A stretch of 64,000 nt of DNA from positions 5,834,461 through 5,898,460 of the forward strand of contig CM068313.1 of assembly GCA_034766995.1 (NCBI GenBank). Direction: 5' to 3'. Position 1 is the first letter of the stretch; each line of letters starts with the position of its first letter. The stretch is from Acanthacorydalis orientalis. Lineage: Eukaryota; Arthropoda; Insecta; Megaloptera; Corydalidae. The notes below the pieces were generated by a model, which did no database searches, was not told where the DNA came from, and saw nothing but the letters and a program-made list of their open reading frames with translations. The position numbers and the translations under genes were made by a program. Below are positions 46,631 to 59,290 of the stretch, piece by piece.

Positions 46631-46990
46631 AAAAAACGAATAATTATTTTTATTTTTTCTTCAGCAATAACATTTGAAAAATTTTAATAAAATTTGTTAT
46701 AGTCAAGCAAATATTTCCAAATATAAGTAAAAAATCCTAGATCCTCTATGCATATTTACTCAAAAATCCATCAGATCTACCAATCTACTATCTGAATTTT
46801 TTTTATACTCGAAATATTATGATTAAGTATTAGATATGCACCCTAATAGAACTACAAATCTTCATCAATGGCTCCCCTGAAAAAACAAAAGAACAATATT
46901 ACATTTTTAATATTAAGTGAAACATATGTTGCTTTTCCGTTTTCTCATTGTTGTTGATTGTTCTTTGTGAATCTTAGACACCATGATTGC
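46072..46990. repeat. Right arm of the inverted duplication
   Basis: Reverse complement of 42240-43156 with moderate divergence; the non-mariner part is 46631-46990. Confidence 0.85.
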
Positions 46991-47486
46991 TTGAACAATG
47001 CTTTTGGTGTGGGTACTGTTAAGGCTGGCGCACATCAAGATGGATTGCATCATTGCGGATCGGTCAAAAATCCGCTTGCCAACCGATTCCAACGCGCTGT
47101 GGTTTGACCCGCCCCGGTAGTGTGTGCGATGACACATATAAAATGTATGAAAGCGATCCGTGCGGATTTTTACGAAACGATGCACTCCATCCTAATGTGC
47201 GCTAGCCTTTAAGGAATATACGGTGCAATGATTGTTCTAAAAATTGTATGCTGAGACGAGAGCCTTGAAGATGAAGAAGGTCGCGGTTGTTCTTCAGTTC
47301 ATAAAGACCAACTGAAGGTGTTAGTTGAATCAGAATCACGCGCAAAAATTTGAGAGCTTGCACTAAACTTAAGCATTAGTCATCTAACAATTCTGAACCA
47401 CTTAAAAAAGTTAAGAAAATCAAAATAAAGAAAAATTTATAGGAATTTGAAGGTCGTAAACTGCAATTATTTTTTTACCAACCTAA
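46991..47486 (+). mobile_element. Mariner family A fragment, 5' truncated, interrupted
   Basis: It resumes at G-V-G-T-V-K coding sequence, is interrupted by another element at 47025-47205, then continues through V-Q-x-L-F-x-K and the helix-turn-helix to a right end ACCAACCTAA at 47486. Confidence 0.8.
47025..47205. mobile_element. Nested 181-bp inverted-repeat element (MITE-like)
   Basis: The ends CTGGCGCACATCAAGATGG and the inverted CCATCCTAATGTGCGCTAG match over about 19 nt with few changes, and the inner arms continue (GCGGATTTTT against AAAAATCCGC). It is flanked by imperfect 9-nt direct repeats, CTGTTAAGG and CCTTTAAGG. GC is higher than in the host sequence. Superfamily not determined. 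Confidence 0.82.
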
Positions 47487-47671
47487 TATTAGAGATTTTC
47501 TTGTGGAACTTTAAATTAAAATCAACCTGTTTTTTATAAATGTGATGCTTATAATGAATTTTTTGCGAAAATTGAAATTCATACTATAAAAAGTATTTTT
47601 TTTTGGAAAAAGAGAAAAAATAAATGAAAGAGGAGATAATTGAAAGTGATGTAATTATTTTTAATTAGTCT

Positions 47672-47705
<34 letters not shown>

Positions 47706-47959
47706 TGTGTGTCTGTACATCTGCATACTTACAAATAGAATTTTATTTATTTATAATGTATGTGTGTGTGTGCAACCCTCTGTAATTATAGCTTCGTAAT
47801 TCACATGTATTTCATGTGTAATTATAGCGTTGCAGTATCATTGGGTATCACATATACGCGTCTCGTGATCCAAAACAAAATTGGTACAAATTATGACAGG
47901 CAATATACTGTTTATATGAACCAGTGTCAATGTATAGAACGCCATTAGTTTCGAAAATT

Positions 47960-48190
47960 TTAATTGGCCACAATAAAACGTACGGATCGATTTTGATTCA
48001 TTCCTGCGGAACGCTGCTACGCGATTCCGTTTCGTATCTCGACGGTATAAATTTATAGACGGCTGTCAATATTAAAAGATAGTAAAGAAATGTATGTGTA
48101 AATACATAAACTCTAATATTATTACGATCGTTAAGCGAAATCGATTCGACGATTTATATTTCCAATGCAAATGTAGGAACGTTTTTTTTG
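47960..48190. other. GC-elevated non-coding island
   Basis: Contains TACGGATCGATTTTGATTCA and CGGAACGCTGCTACGCGATT. No long open frame; possible regulatory DNA. Confidence 0.3.
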
Positions 48191-48623
48191 GCAACGTAGC
48201 AGTGTCATATTTTTTTACCATTTTGGCTAGGAAAGTTTAAAAGTAAACTGTATTTCAAAAAAGTAATGCTAAATCAAAAATGTTTTTATAGACTATTACT
48301 GTTTTAATGTTTAATAACTTTCATTCATAAGTATTTTGAACATTTCATGTATTTTCCAGTTAGCAATTTTAGTTACATTTTTTTTAAAATATATTTTTCT
48401 GATATTTCTTGATATATTTTTATATATTATATATTTGAAAATTATTTGATTCTTTTAAATACGATTGAGCATTAATTTTCAAATATTTTTCTGTTCCAAA
48501 AATTATCAAGATGTTAAACAAAAAAGGAATAATCTTCTAAATCCCATGAAATTTCTATAGAATATTCATTAATTCGTTTTAATAATTTTCTGTTAGAAAT
48601 TCAAATTTTAAATTTTTATTTTA

Positions 48624-48735
48624 TTAGGTGTACAAATTAATTCGGCGCCGTTTTTGTAGAAAATGAATGTTTATTTAGGAAAAAATGGAATACATTTCAA
48701 TCTATAAAATATCCCCAATTATTGTGTACAATTTT
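48624..48735 (-). mobile_element. Mariner-like family B left-end fragment
   Basis: TTAGGTGTACAAATTAATTC and about 110 bp of the left part; the remainder is absent. Confidence 0.78.
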
Positions 48736-51700
48736 GTATAATATATGAATCCATTGATGTTTTCCAAAGAAACTAAGGTCTCAGAGCACTATCTTTTGGA
48801 TAATATATTTAAAGGTCACTAATTTCTTTCTACTGAGACTTAATTTATTCTTCTTTCTTTTATCAGAAAATAATTTATACAGAAAATAAGTTCTTTCATT
48901 TGAAATCTTATAAAAATTGTAAATTTGAGAATTGAGTTGAATAATATTTTTTTTCCAAAATTTCATCATTGGAAGAAAGTGTAAAAAAATTCTAACTCTA
49001 CGTCCAGGTACTAGATGTGACCGATGTGAAACCGTTTTGTCCATACTTGATTGTTTCAAAATTTTTCACACTCAACACTAATGTTATTTCTGTAAAAATT
49101 CAATTGTAATCAATTTTTCTACTTCCAATTATATGTTTCCAATCAAGATATTTATGTTTCCCTGAATATTATCAACGATTTTCCATGATATATCAGACAG
49201 ATGTGAAATTTCTATTAGCTAATCTGAATTAATATATTTATTCTTGTAACCTACAAATTTGCAATTTTTATTTTTTTTGCAATAAAAGAATGTCCAATTA
49301 ATTAAAAAATATTTGTTTAAAACTTTAGCACTCTTTTCCCCTCTTCGGCCCCAAACGATTAATGCATATTTATTTTTATGTAATTAAACACTCCTTTTTC
49401 CCATAGAAACTCTTGTAGGTAATTTCAAGCTTAAGATTTTTAAGTTTAATAAATTGAATATTCAGAAATAACAAATTTATTTTCTGTCAATTCATCAAGT
49501 ATAATTTTTTAAATGTAGATTTAAGTAAAATATTCAATGTAAAAAACTGTGTCATAGAATTTATGTAATTTTGTAACACAAACAGTCTAGTATTATTTTT
49601 GATTATATCACCAAACATAAAAAATACAAAAACAATAAAAAGACTTTTCTGATCGTCTCATATACCGAATCGTATCTTTGACAATATTCCGTATCTTTGC
49701 AAAAAAAAATATATTCCCGAAACAATAAATTGTACGAAAATGAAAGCATAGATAGGAACGAGTGAAAAGAAAACATTCAGATAAACTTTCATCGTGGGAT
49801 CATCCGGCGCCGTCCGTCCATCCAAACGGACGTTCCGGGTCCGCGAGGTCTGTTTTCGATTGATGCGTGCATTACACTCGATACGATCTGGTGCGACAAG
49901 TGAGACCTTTATTGATTTCCATTATCAGACGCAACCGAGCCAATATTGTGCCTACCCGTTTTGAACTTCATCTACTTTCGTTACTTACGTATTTATCTCC
50001 AGCAACAGGACGACTGATGTCTGTGGTCGTTAACATTGATTTGACATTTGTTTGATTTAAGCGGTTCTTCTTTATGTTACCATTCAATGTACACACGCAT
50101 TAAGCAAATTCGCACAGAAAACCTACTGCGTTACACGAAAATAAAGTTGTTTTTAATTTCGAACCGATATATATTTCTCGAAAGTGCTGAGTGTTCACAA
50201 GTTTGTTTTTCTTTTTCGAACGAATTGGCTGTTTGTCTCCTTAATGCGATTTTTTAAAATCGTATGCATGTCTCCCTCACTTTCTTTCTCTCTATATATG
50301 TATATAAATCTAGATATTATTTTTTCTTTGACGGATTGATTTTAAAAGACATGATAGCTCAATAAATCAAAATGTTTATATTACAGTATTTATTTTACGA
50401 TAACTTTTGTGTTGTTTGAATAACAGATTATTAAATTATTACATTTTAAAATGTATCATATTTTATTTACTAGAAGTTTCCATCTATAGATTTATTTATG
50501 AACGAATTCTGTAAGAAACGTATAAGTTTATTTTTTTTATAATTAGTTTCCACTTACGATACTTGTAAGATTTTGAATTGAGTAAAAAATTTACTTGAAG
50601 GTGATACAAATTTAAACCTGTTAGAAGAAATAAACTCATACTTAGTATACAGAAATTCGATATAATTTCGAATTTAAGGTACATAGGACAACAATATTTA
50701 GTTATTAACACAACGATTAACTAAAATGAATTCTGTTTTCAACTCACAAATCACACACAATATTTCTGTTCAAAAATGGTTAAGAAATCGTTCTTGATTC
50801 TTGATTGATTGAAAATCTGTGCCTGTACGAAAAGTTTGAGGTGAAGAATTTTCTGTATCCTAATACTGAGTATGAGAGGATTGTCTTAAAATAAACATAA
50901 AATAATTAAAAATTATTGATAATCAATTTGATCAGAAAAACTATATATTTTACGGAGCAAATAAAAAATGAATATGGGTTTTCTGATTTTTTTCTATTAA
51001 ATTTTTCCAAACAACACTAATCAAGCTAAATAATAATCCGTGCTATTCTAAAAATGGAACAATCTCTTTACAGGAAATTTTATTGGCTTGAAAAGATCGT
51101 TTATGAGGACTAAACTCCATAAATGGTTAATCAATTTCTTTTATTTACAATCTAATACTTTAATATTTAATTAAGAAGAAATTCCGAAAACATGATTTAA
51201 ATGAAAAATTATTTCAGATGCATACTTACTAGTATTTCAGGATAATTTCGGTTTTGTAATCAATTTATGCTAAAAATCATAATATATTTTTGAACTCATA
51301 TTTAACTTTTAAATTTTTTTAATAAAATATTTTATATTTTTATTAATTATTTTTAACTTCAAGGAGTAAAAAAATCGAAACAAATATAATCATTTCTTCA
51401 TAAAAAATAGACTAAATTTTCTATATTTTTAATAGTAATTGAAAAATTTGTAAAAAAATTAAAATTTTTTTTTTGAACATTTTTTCATAAATATTATATA
51501 AATATATACATACACATATATATATATATACACATATTTATATGTGTAAGTATGTAAGAAATAATATATTTTATAAAACTATTCTGTCTTGAAAACATCC
51601 TTTGTATTAGAAAATCAATGTTAGAATTTCTCCCATGAAAAATATCTTTATCCCTTTATTGAACCACTCGTTTAACGCCGTTTGAACTTTGTCCCCAAAG

Positions 51701-52359
51701 TGGAAATATTTTCCACTTTCTGCGTCTTTATACTGTAATGATTTCCTCTACATAGTGCAGTTACAAGAGATATGTCTTACGTCTTTTACGTTTCGTGGAT
51801 AAAAATATCTTTAAAGTTAAATCGAATTAAAAATAAAGATCATCAGATATAAGTTCGACTCGAAACTAACTAAAAAGTTCAATTATAGATATACAGAATT
51901 CAACTGTTAAATAATGAGTATGTTTTAGCTGACTCTAAGTATATGTTTAAAATTCTACTTCAGATGTTAAAAATGGTAAAGAATAAGTGAATGTGTATGG
52001 AGAGTTGAAATTATATTAATAAAGCGAATTTGAAAGTATGAACTGCTCTCCGTTTCAGTAGCCTTCATTAAATATTTCTTATTCAATTATATTTGCCTTT
52101 TCAACTCTGATGAAAGATTAAATAAAACTCGAGTGTAGCTTCTAGGTATGTCGGACGCGTGTATATTTAAAGTTTATATTATCATTCTACATATACGAAC
52201 TTGGTTTTTATTTAAAGAATGTTTCAAATTATACTTTCATTCATTTATATTTCTTATATTTCAATTATTGTATTATATATTTAGGTGTAAAATTAAAGAA
52301 ACGAGAAATAAAATTGAATTGTATTTTTATAACATTATAAAAAAAATGAATTTTAATTT
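48736..52359. other. No confident gene
   Basis: AT-rich. A GC-elevated stretch lies at 49790-50060, and R1-like sequence at 50880-50960 (AATTTGATCAGAAAAAC). Open frames are short and unsupported. Confidence 0.5.
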
Positions 52360-53700
52360 TTAAGTACTTATTATTATTATAAATCCCTGTTTTTAATCAA
52401 ATATATCATATATTTGGATGAAAAGTATGGTATTTTTGGAAGAAAAATGCATAAAGTAAAAAAATTACAAAATTTGAATAAAAAATTAATAATTGCTAGT
52501 TTTTGGTAAAATAAACTCGAATTTGGAAGATAAAAAGTATTTTAGTGAGTAATTTGTGATTTATAGTCATAAAATTATTATCTGGAATCAAAAAAGAACA
52601 ATTTTTAAACATTTTCATTTCTCATCAATTTTTGCATACTACAGGTCGTCGTTTTTTCAAGCTAAAAATTCAAGAAATTTTTATTGCTGGAAATTTAGTA
52701 TTTTTTCGGTTCGAATTGTTAACTAGTTAAAATAATATGCGATTTTTTGTAAAATTTACTTCTTTAATTGAACAATACTTAATTTACAATAAAAAGTACA
52801 TTTTCAATAAAACAATAATTTTTTCATTCTCTTCAAAAAATGGAACAAGATATTCTTTTTATAAATAATGAATTCATAAGTCATTATTATCATTAAAAAA
52901 TACCCTTTTTAATAAAATATGTCTGTCTTCAAGAATAATACAATTTATTTTCGTAAAAATGTGCAAAAATTAAACAAATTACAAAATGTGAGTGAAAAAG
53001 TAATAATTTCTAGTTTTTGGTAAAATAAAGTCGAATTTGGAAGATAAAAAATATTTTAATGAGTAATTTGTGATTTATAGTCATAAAATTATTATCTGGA
53101 ATCAAAAAAGGACAATTTTTAAACATTTTCATTTCTCATCAATTTTTGCATACTACAGGTCGTCGTTTTTTCAAGCTAAAAATTCAAGAAATTTTTATTG
53201 CTGGAAATATAGTATTTTTTCGATTCGAATTGTTAACTAGTTAAAATAATATGAGATTTTTTGTAAAATTTACTTCTTTAATTGAACAATACTTAATTTA
53301 CAATAAAAAGTACATTTTTAATAAAACAACAATTTTTTCATTCTCTTCAAAAAATGCAACAAAAGATTCTTTTTATAAATAATGAATTCATAAGTAATTA
53401 TTATTATTAAAAAAGACCCTTTTTAATAAAATATGTCTATTTTCAAGAGTAATACAATTTATTTCCGTAGAAATGTGCAAAAATTAAACAAATTATAAAA
53501 TTTGAGTGAAAAATTAATGATTTCTACTTTTTGGTAAAATAAAATCAAATTTGGAATAAAAAAATATTTTAATGGATAATTTGTGGCTTTTACTCATGAA
53601 ATTATTATCTGGTATCAAAAAAGAAAATAATTTTTAATTATTTTTATTTTTCATCAATTTTTTCTGATTGTATTTTTTCTAAGATAAAAATTCTAAAAAA
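52360..53700. repeat. 514-bp tandem repeat, about 2.6 units
   Basis: The landmark TTTTGGTAAAATAAA recurs at 52501, 53015 and 53529, each 514 nt apart. The first two units are very similar (GGTCGTCGTTTTTTCAAGC in both). The third is more diverged and decays after about 53640. No coding content. Confidence 0.92.
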
Positions 53701-53874
53701 AATTTAATTGAAAATTCTGAAATTGCGATATAAAACAATAATTTATTAATATAAAATACCTTTTCTGGAAAAATATTTTATTTATTTACATATTTGTCAC
53801 ATATGGAACAAAATCATCTCATGAAAATGTTCACTATTTCTTATTGCTTATTTTAATACAACTTATACCCAGTT

Positions 53875-54160
53875 CGATGTCGATGCTATCTTCAAAGCAT
53901 CGAGGCATTGAAGAATATCCGGGAATTATTTGTGAAAATGTATTTAGCCATAGTGCTAAGCTATATTTGTGTATTGTCTTTCTATTTTAATAAATTCGTA
54001 AGTACTTATTATTATTACAAATTACTGTTTTCAAACAAATATGTCAATTGAAAAGAATAACTTTCTTTTGAAGAAATATACATAAAAGAAGCTAAGAGCA
54101 TAATAGGAGTGAATAATGATAATCCATTAATTCTTTGCATAAATCAAGACTTTTAAATAG
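53875..54160. repeat. R1-like segment followed by a partial return of the 514-bp unit
   Basis: R1 traces (TTTGTGAAAATGTATTTAGC) lie at about 53930-53990. From 54000, TAAGTACTTATTATTATTAC resembles the start of the tandem unit at 52360, so the array may have been longer and then interrupted. Confidence 0.45.
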
Positions 54161-55487
54161 AAATATTACCTTTTTACAAATTCTATAGATCTTCTTAATG
54201 TGTTTATTTTTAAAAAATGAATAGAATACATACATGCATTGTATTCATTTATTAACATTTTATATTACCCACACTTTACGGCCGAAGTGAAAAATCATGT
54301 AAAATCTAAGCCATTCATAATGTTCGACCTTGTACAAAAATACAATATGTATACATGTACACTGTTTGAAGTATGTAAAAGAAAATTTATGCGTCTAGTT
54401 TATTGATGTCATCTTAAACTTTTTTATACTACAGTATATAAACTTCGACGTGGCATCAAAAAAAAATTACTTCAAATATCGAATTCAAGTGGACGCAGTG
54501 TAAAGTTTTACAAAACTAACACGAAAAAAGTCATCCGTTTTCGATATACATTTTTTTATATATAAGAAGTTTAACCCGAAATTGAGATGCTTTGTGAGCT
54601 GTTGAATCATGCATGGAATAATGGAAGTTCGTCGAGAAGCCGACGTAAAGTTTTTAATCTTATTTAAAGTTCATTCCGTCGACTTCGCTCTGTTTTTGTT
54701 CTTCGAGAAAATCCGTCTGAATTATTGAGCAAACGGAATGTAATTATTTGATGCGGTCAATTATCGTTCTGATTTTTGAAATTGTAAGTTATAATATACA
54801 CACATACGCGTATATATATATATATATATATATATACACGAGGTCTTATTAAAGAAACCTGACACATTGAAAATTAACTTTTATTTAATAGAAAAGTTTT
54901 TATAGTTAAGGGCTACATTGAGCATATTTTTATATGAGTGGGGATATTTTTCAAAAACAGATAATTATAAATAGAGAGAAATTTGTATATTATATAAAGA
55001 GAAAGAAATATTTTAAAATACAATAGACTATTTTTGAGAACAACTCTGTTTGAAATAGATTGAGCGATTTCATCTTTCTTGGTAGCAGAATTTAACGATT
55101 GAAACATAATACTAACTCAAAACTAGAATTTATATATATTTATTTATTTATATATATGTATATAAACAATGTAATGATTTAATGAAGAGATAACCAAATA
55201 TTTTTTCCATAAAACGTATGTTATATTAATAAATTAATGTTTTATATTATAGTACTAGTATTATAGTTTTAATATTTTCAATAAACGTTTTTTTTTAGAA
55301 TTTTTATCTTTGAAAAAAAATACAATATTAGAGAAATTTATGAAAAATAATTAAAAATTTTTTTTATTAATACCAGATAATAATTATGTGACTGAAAATC
55401 ATACATAAGTCATTAAAATATTTTTTATCTTCCAAATTTGATTTTATTTGGCCAAAAACTAACAATTATTAATTTTTCACTCAAATT

Positions 55488-55795
55488 TAACGCAAAGAAG
55501 TATAGAAAGATGTATGTTGGGAATGAAAAGAAGAGATAAGACAAGAATAGAATGGCTACGAACGTAAACTGGAGTAACTGACATGATAAGAAGAGTGAAA
55601 AGTTTGAATTGAAAATGGGGGGACATGTTGCAAGTGGAGAAAAACATCGATGATTCCACAAGATAATTTACTGATTAAGAACCAAATAATTTACAAAAAT
55701 TTAAAAATATGTCAATGAACAGGTGGGATAAGGACATAAGAAAATGTATTGGAAAGTTATGGAAAATAGAGGCATTGAATCATTTAAACTAAAGT
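55488..55795 (+). mobile_element. Non-LTR retrotransposon C-terminal remnant
   Basis: The + strand reads QRSIERCMLGMKRRDKTRIE, W-L-R-T-stop-T-G-V-T-D-M-I-R-R-V and, after a frameshift, G-H-V-A-S, then R-W-D-K-D-I-R-K-C-I-G-K-L-W. This order is typical of the end of reverse transcriptase proteins in RTE/Jockey-type LINEs. Stops and a frameshift make it a pseudogene; clade uncertain. Confidence 0.75.
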
Positions 55796-56579
55796 TTTTA
55801 AAGACGCCTTCATTCAGTAGTAGATTCAAAGACGCTGTGATTGCTCCTGTTTATATATATATATATATATATACACATACAGGTAACCATTGAATGAAGC
55901 AGAAGTTAGATTATAAAAATCGTGTTATACGAGACTGTAACGCGTTGTACAGCTAGACATCAAATTTTCACGTACACCACTTATTATTTTTGTTATTACA
56001 CATATTTATGCGCCGTGTTCTGAGAAACTGCACACCGCGTTATGTAAGGATTATTATAATTTGTTATACGGGGGTTATCTGTATATATATATATATATAT
56101 ATATACAGGGTTTTCCAATAAGGACGCATTTTTTTAATTTGAAATAGAACATAATGCAAATAAATAAAGATAAAAAATGATCAATTATCAATTATTTTAT
56201 ATTATTTATTATATTTTTCTATAAAGACGATATGTTCTATTCCCACAATAGTACATGTATTCATTAAAATACAAATTTGTAATCAACGTTTAATTAATCC
56301 TTGTGTTTGTGTCAAGTATATCTCTAGTAAGAATTATAGAAAAGCATATAAATTTTATCTACTTTAATTAATATTTGACTAGCATTTACAGCAGATTTAA
56401 AAAATGAATTATTTGCAGACAACAAAATCAACAGTAAACTGAATAGTGATATGAAAGATTATTGTTTGATCATGTGTATTGATCTTAACCGTTTTTGTAA
56501 AATTTAATTTATTAGTCATTTGAAACTAGACCTGACTTTGAATCGTCAGATTATATTTATATTTTAAAAAGGAAAGTGA

Positions 56580-56950
56580 ATACAATTCTGAAATTACAAC
56601 TAAACTCGTTTTCACAAATGAATTTTTCTCTCACATCACAAACCATAAAAAATGATTTAAGAAAATATTCAATACAAGATTATTGACCATTTTTGATTGT
56701 CGTTTCTGTGAATTTCGATAGAGATGGCATCATATTCAAAGCGTTAAGGTATAAAAAAAATTTATGTATCTTACAATTATTTCAGTGCTTTGAACATTTT
56801 TTTCTGTCCATTTTCACTCTAAATATGATAGCATCGTCATCAAAATGCGCATAAACAACAACAAAAAATGATCCATAATCAATTATTGAATATTTTTAAT
56901 CAGATTTTATTGTGGTTATGGGGCGAGTGAAAGATTTGTTTGTGAAATGA
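56580..56950. repeat. Dispersed repeat family R1, one or two copies
   Basis: TTTTCACAAATGAATTTTTC and TATTGACCATTTTTGATTGT (one orientation), then ATCATTCATA-type and AATCAGATTTTATTGTGGTT segments (the other). Confidence 0.55.
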
Positions 56951-58114
56951 TAATAGAAATAGTAAATTCTAAATAATTATATTTGTTAAATCAATTCGAA
57001 GAACTTATTCGACTGGAAGAGGCTGAGAGTAAATAAAATATAATATAAACGGTAGAAAAAAACAAATATGAAAAGACAGAATAAGGATGTGTATGTTGTA
57101 TTTTCTTTCACTAATTTAACTGTAAACAGTGTATTATTATAGAGGAAAAATATGTTTGCAATTATGGTATATTATAGACTCGATGTGTCTCTCAATGTAA
57201 TTTGAAACCATGTAAGTGGGATCGTTGTAAAAGAGCAGTTAAATATACTTAAAGTGCTCTGTTTTATTGGAGTTTACAATAAGTCTTGTATTATATTTTA
57301 TTTTCAGATTAAATAATGTTGAAAAATATTATTATTATTAGATTGTGATAAATATTTTTATAGATAAATATATTTCATGTCGATAAATCCTAAAACAAAC
57401 AATAAATAAATAAGTGTCGAGATAAAATTTTATTTGATAATATAAAGAAATAATTACAAAAATGTGACCGAAAACCATCGACAATCTGATCAGTGCATCT
57501 TACATGAACGCGTAACTTGCTATTTATTACAGGTCATAAGATTTCATTCGACACCTCTTTCATAAAGAGCCATTCATCCGTGTGAGAGTTTTTCCGGATG
57601 AAAAGAGATATATTTCAATTTAATAAATATATCTGCGGAGCTTTATAATCTATTGTAACGAAACGGAAAGTCGGAAATGAGGTCTCTCGCCGATTATCAC
57701 ATTCGATGTGATACGATTTGATATGATATTTGATTAAATAGTAACGTTTGGCGATTGATTCTAATAAAAAAAAGATTCGATCGAAGTAAATTTAATGGAA
57801 AAAGTATTGAAACTCTTTTTTAGTATTTTTTTTATAAAAAGCATATATATTTTAGATGATGAAAATGTTGTAAGGTTTTATTAACTGGAATATAAAATTT
57901 TTATGTATGTATTAAATTTTAAACATAATTTTTTGGTAAATATATAGAAATATTTCACTGGAATCTAAGAGTATGAATATGTTTAAAATTCTATTATTTT
58001 TTTTCATATATTTCAAGAAAGATTTACATAGATATCAATTTCATTTATATGTTATACAAATGAATATAATTCTGATGTAAATTTTTCTTTTTATTATAAA
58101 TATTCTAGTTCAAA

Positions 58115-58265
58115 ATACAATAATTGTGATATTGTGGCTAAATTTACTTTCACAAATGAATCATTTTTTCAGACAATAAACCTAAAAAATTTTTTGATTT
58201 TCTTTACCTCAACGCTCTGATGATGATAGAATCATCATTGAAATTCTCATAAGCTACAACAATAC
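58115..58265. repeat. Dispersed repeat family R1, copy
   Basis: GATATTGTGGCTAAATTTAC, TTTCACAAATGAATCATTTT, CTCTGATGATGATAGAATCA, CTCATAAGC, in R1 order. Confidence 0.6.
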
Positions 58266-58767
58266 ACTTTTTATAAAAAAAGACAACACTTTCTAACATT
58301 AAATTCTTTTTATATAAGTATCACACTTTCTCATCCTTTTGAAATAAAAATACATAATAAAAAATTTCCTGTTAGAAATGAATCAACATCTTTTTAACTA
58401 CTCATTATTTTAATATACTAGTGGGACTATATTTTGAAACAGGCATCATCTTGTAAAAAGGAATCAATTAAATTTAAATATAATATTCACAACGAGAATG
58501 GATTGAAAGATCATTTCCTTTAATATTTATTTTTGTCTGTGTTCGCATGAATTCAGAAACGCTCGAATCACATTCAATCGCGAACAATTAAAATACTCTT
58601 AAGTTTAATTAAAATTGGATAAATGTGGTAACTTTCTAAATGGAATTTAATTAAATTCTCGTTTACGAACTTAATTATAAAACAATCATATCTTTACACA
58701 AATATTGTATTTTAATTAATAGGGTATTTAAAAGGCAATTCTAATAAACATCATTATATATATATAT

Positions 58768-58960
58768 AATCAAAATTATCCAAAAAAAAATCGATGAGGT
58801 CGACTTATTTATTTATGACGTCGATTTATGGTACCCAATTATGTTTATCTCACATATAAAACAGTAACGTTGCAATCTATCTTCGATAATGATTATATAG
58901 ACATAAATGAGTTTTGAAAAATATGTTTATGGTTACATGTACAAGCTTATAATTGACAAG
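58768..58960. repeat. Dispersed repeat family R2, longest copy
   Basis: ATCAAAATTATCCA, GAGGTCGACTTATTTATTTA, TGACGTCGATTTATGGTACC. A short (TA)n precedes it, as at 26303. Confidence 0.6.
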
Positions 58961-59164
58961 TGGGCGAGCGCAGTAAGCCCGGAGATTAGTGAGTGCAGCG
59001 GACATGAGGCGTAACCCCATAGTATGTATATATATATATATATAAGAATAAAAATGTTATAAATCTGAAATATAAAATAATATTTTATATCAAATTAAAA
59101 TTGTAAGTTTATTGGAGAATTATATTTGATTATTAGGATTACATTTAAAAAATATCTGAAATTA

Positions 59165-59290
59165 ATGGCCATCTAAAGATGATGGGATTGACATTGAAAT
59201 GCGTACAGAAAATAATCAAACAATGATCAATAATGATTTATTTGATTTTTTTGATCAGACAATATTTTTGTACGGTTAAAAAGGAATTGA
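59165..59290. repeat. Dispersed repeat family R1, copy
   Basis: AAGATGATGGGATTGACATT, AATGATCAATAATGATTTAT, TTTTTTGATCAGACAATATT. It abuts the transposase remnant that follows. Confidence 0.6.

Larger units (their letters stand above)
55796..59160. other. AT-rich with R1 copies
   Basis: R1 copies at 56580-56950 and 58115-58265, an R2 copy at 58768, and a GC-elevated stretch at 57470-57720. ACAGGGTTTTCCAATAAGGA at about 56104 resembles a transposon end, but no partner was found. Confidence 0.5.

Noticed and set aside
49867..50055. 62-codon frame in a GC-elevated stretch
   Set aside because: No acceptor or donor at suitable places and no family resemblance; kept only as a possible non-coding island.
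58970..59025. GC-rich GGGCGAGCGCAGTAAGCCC segment considered as a tRNA-derived repeat
   Set aside because: No tRNA cloverleaf or clear promoter boxes could be traced, and there is only one copy in the window.
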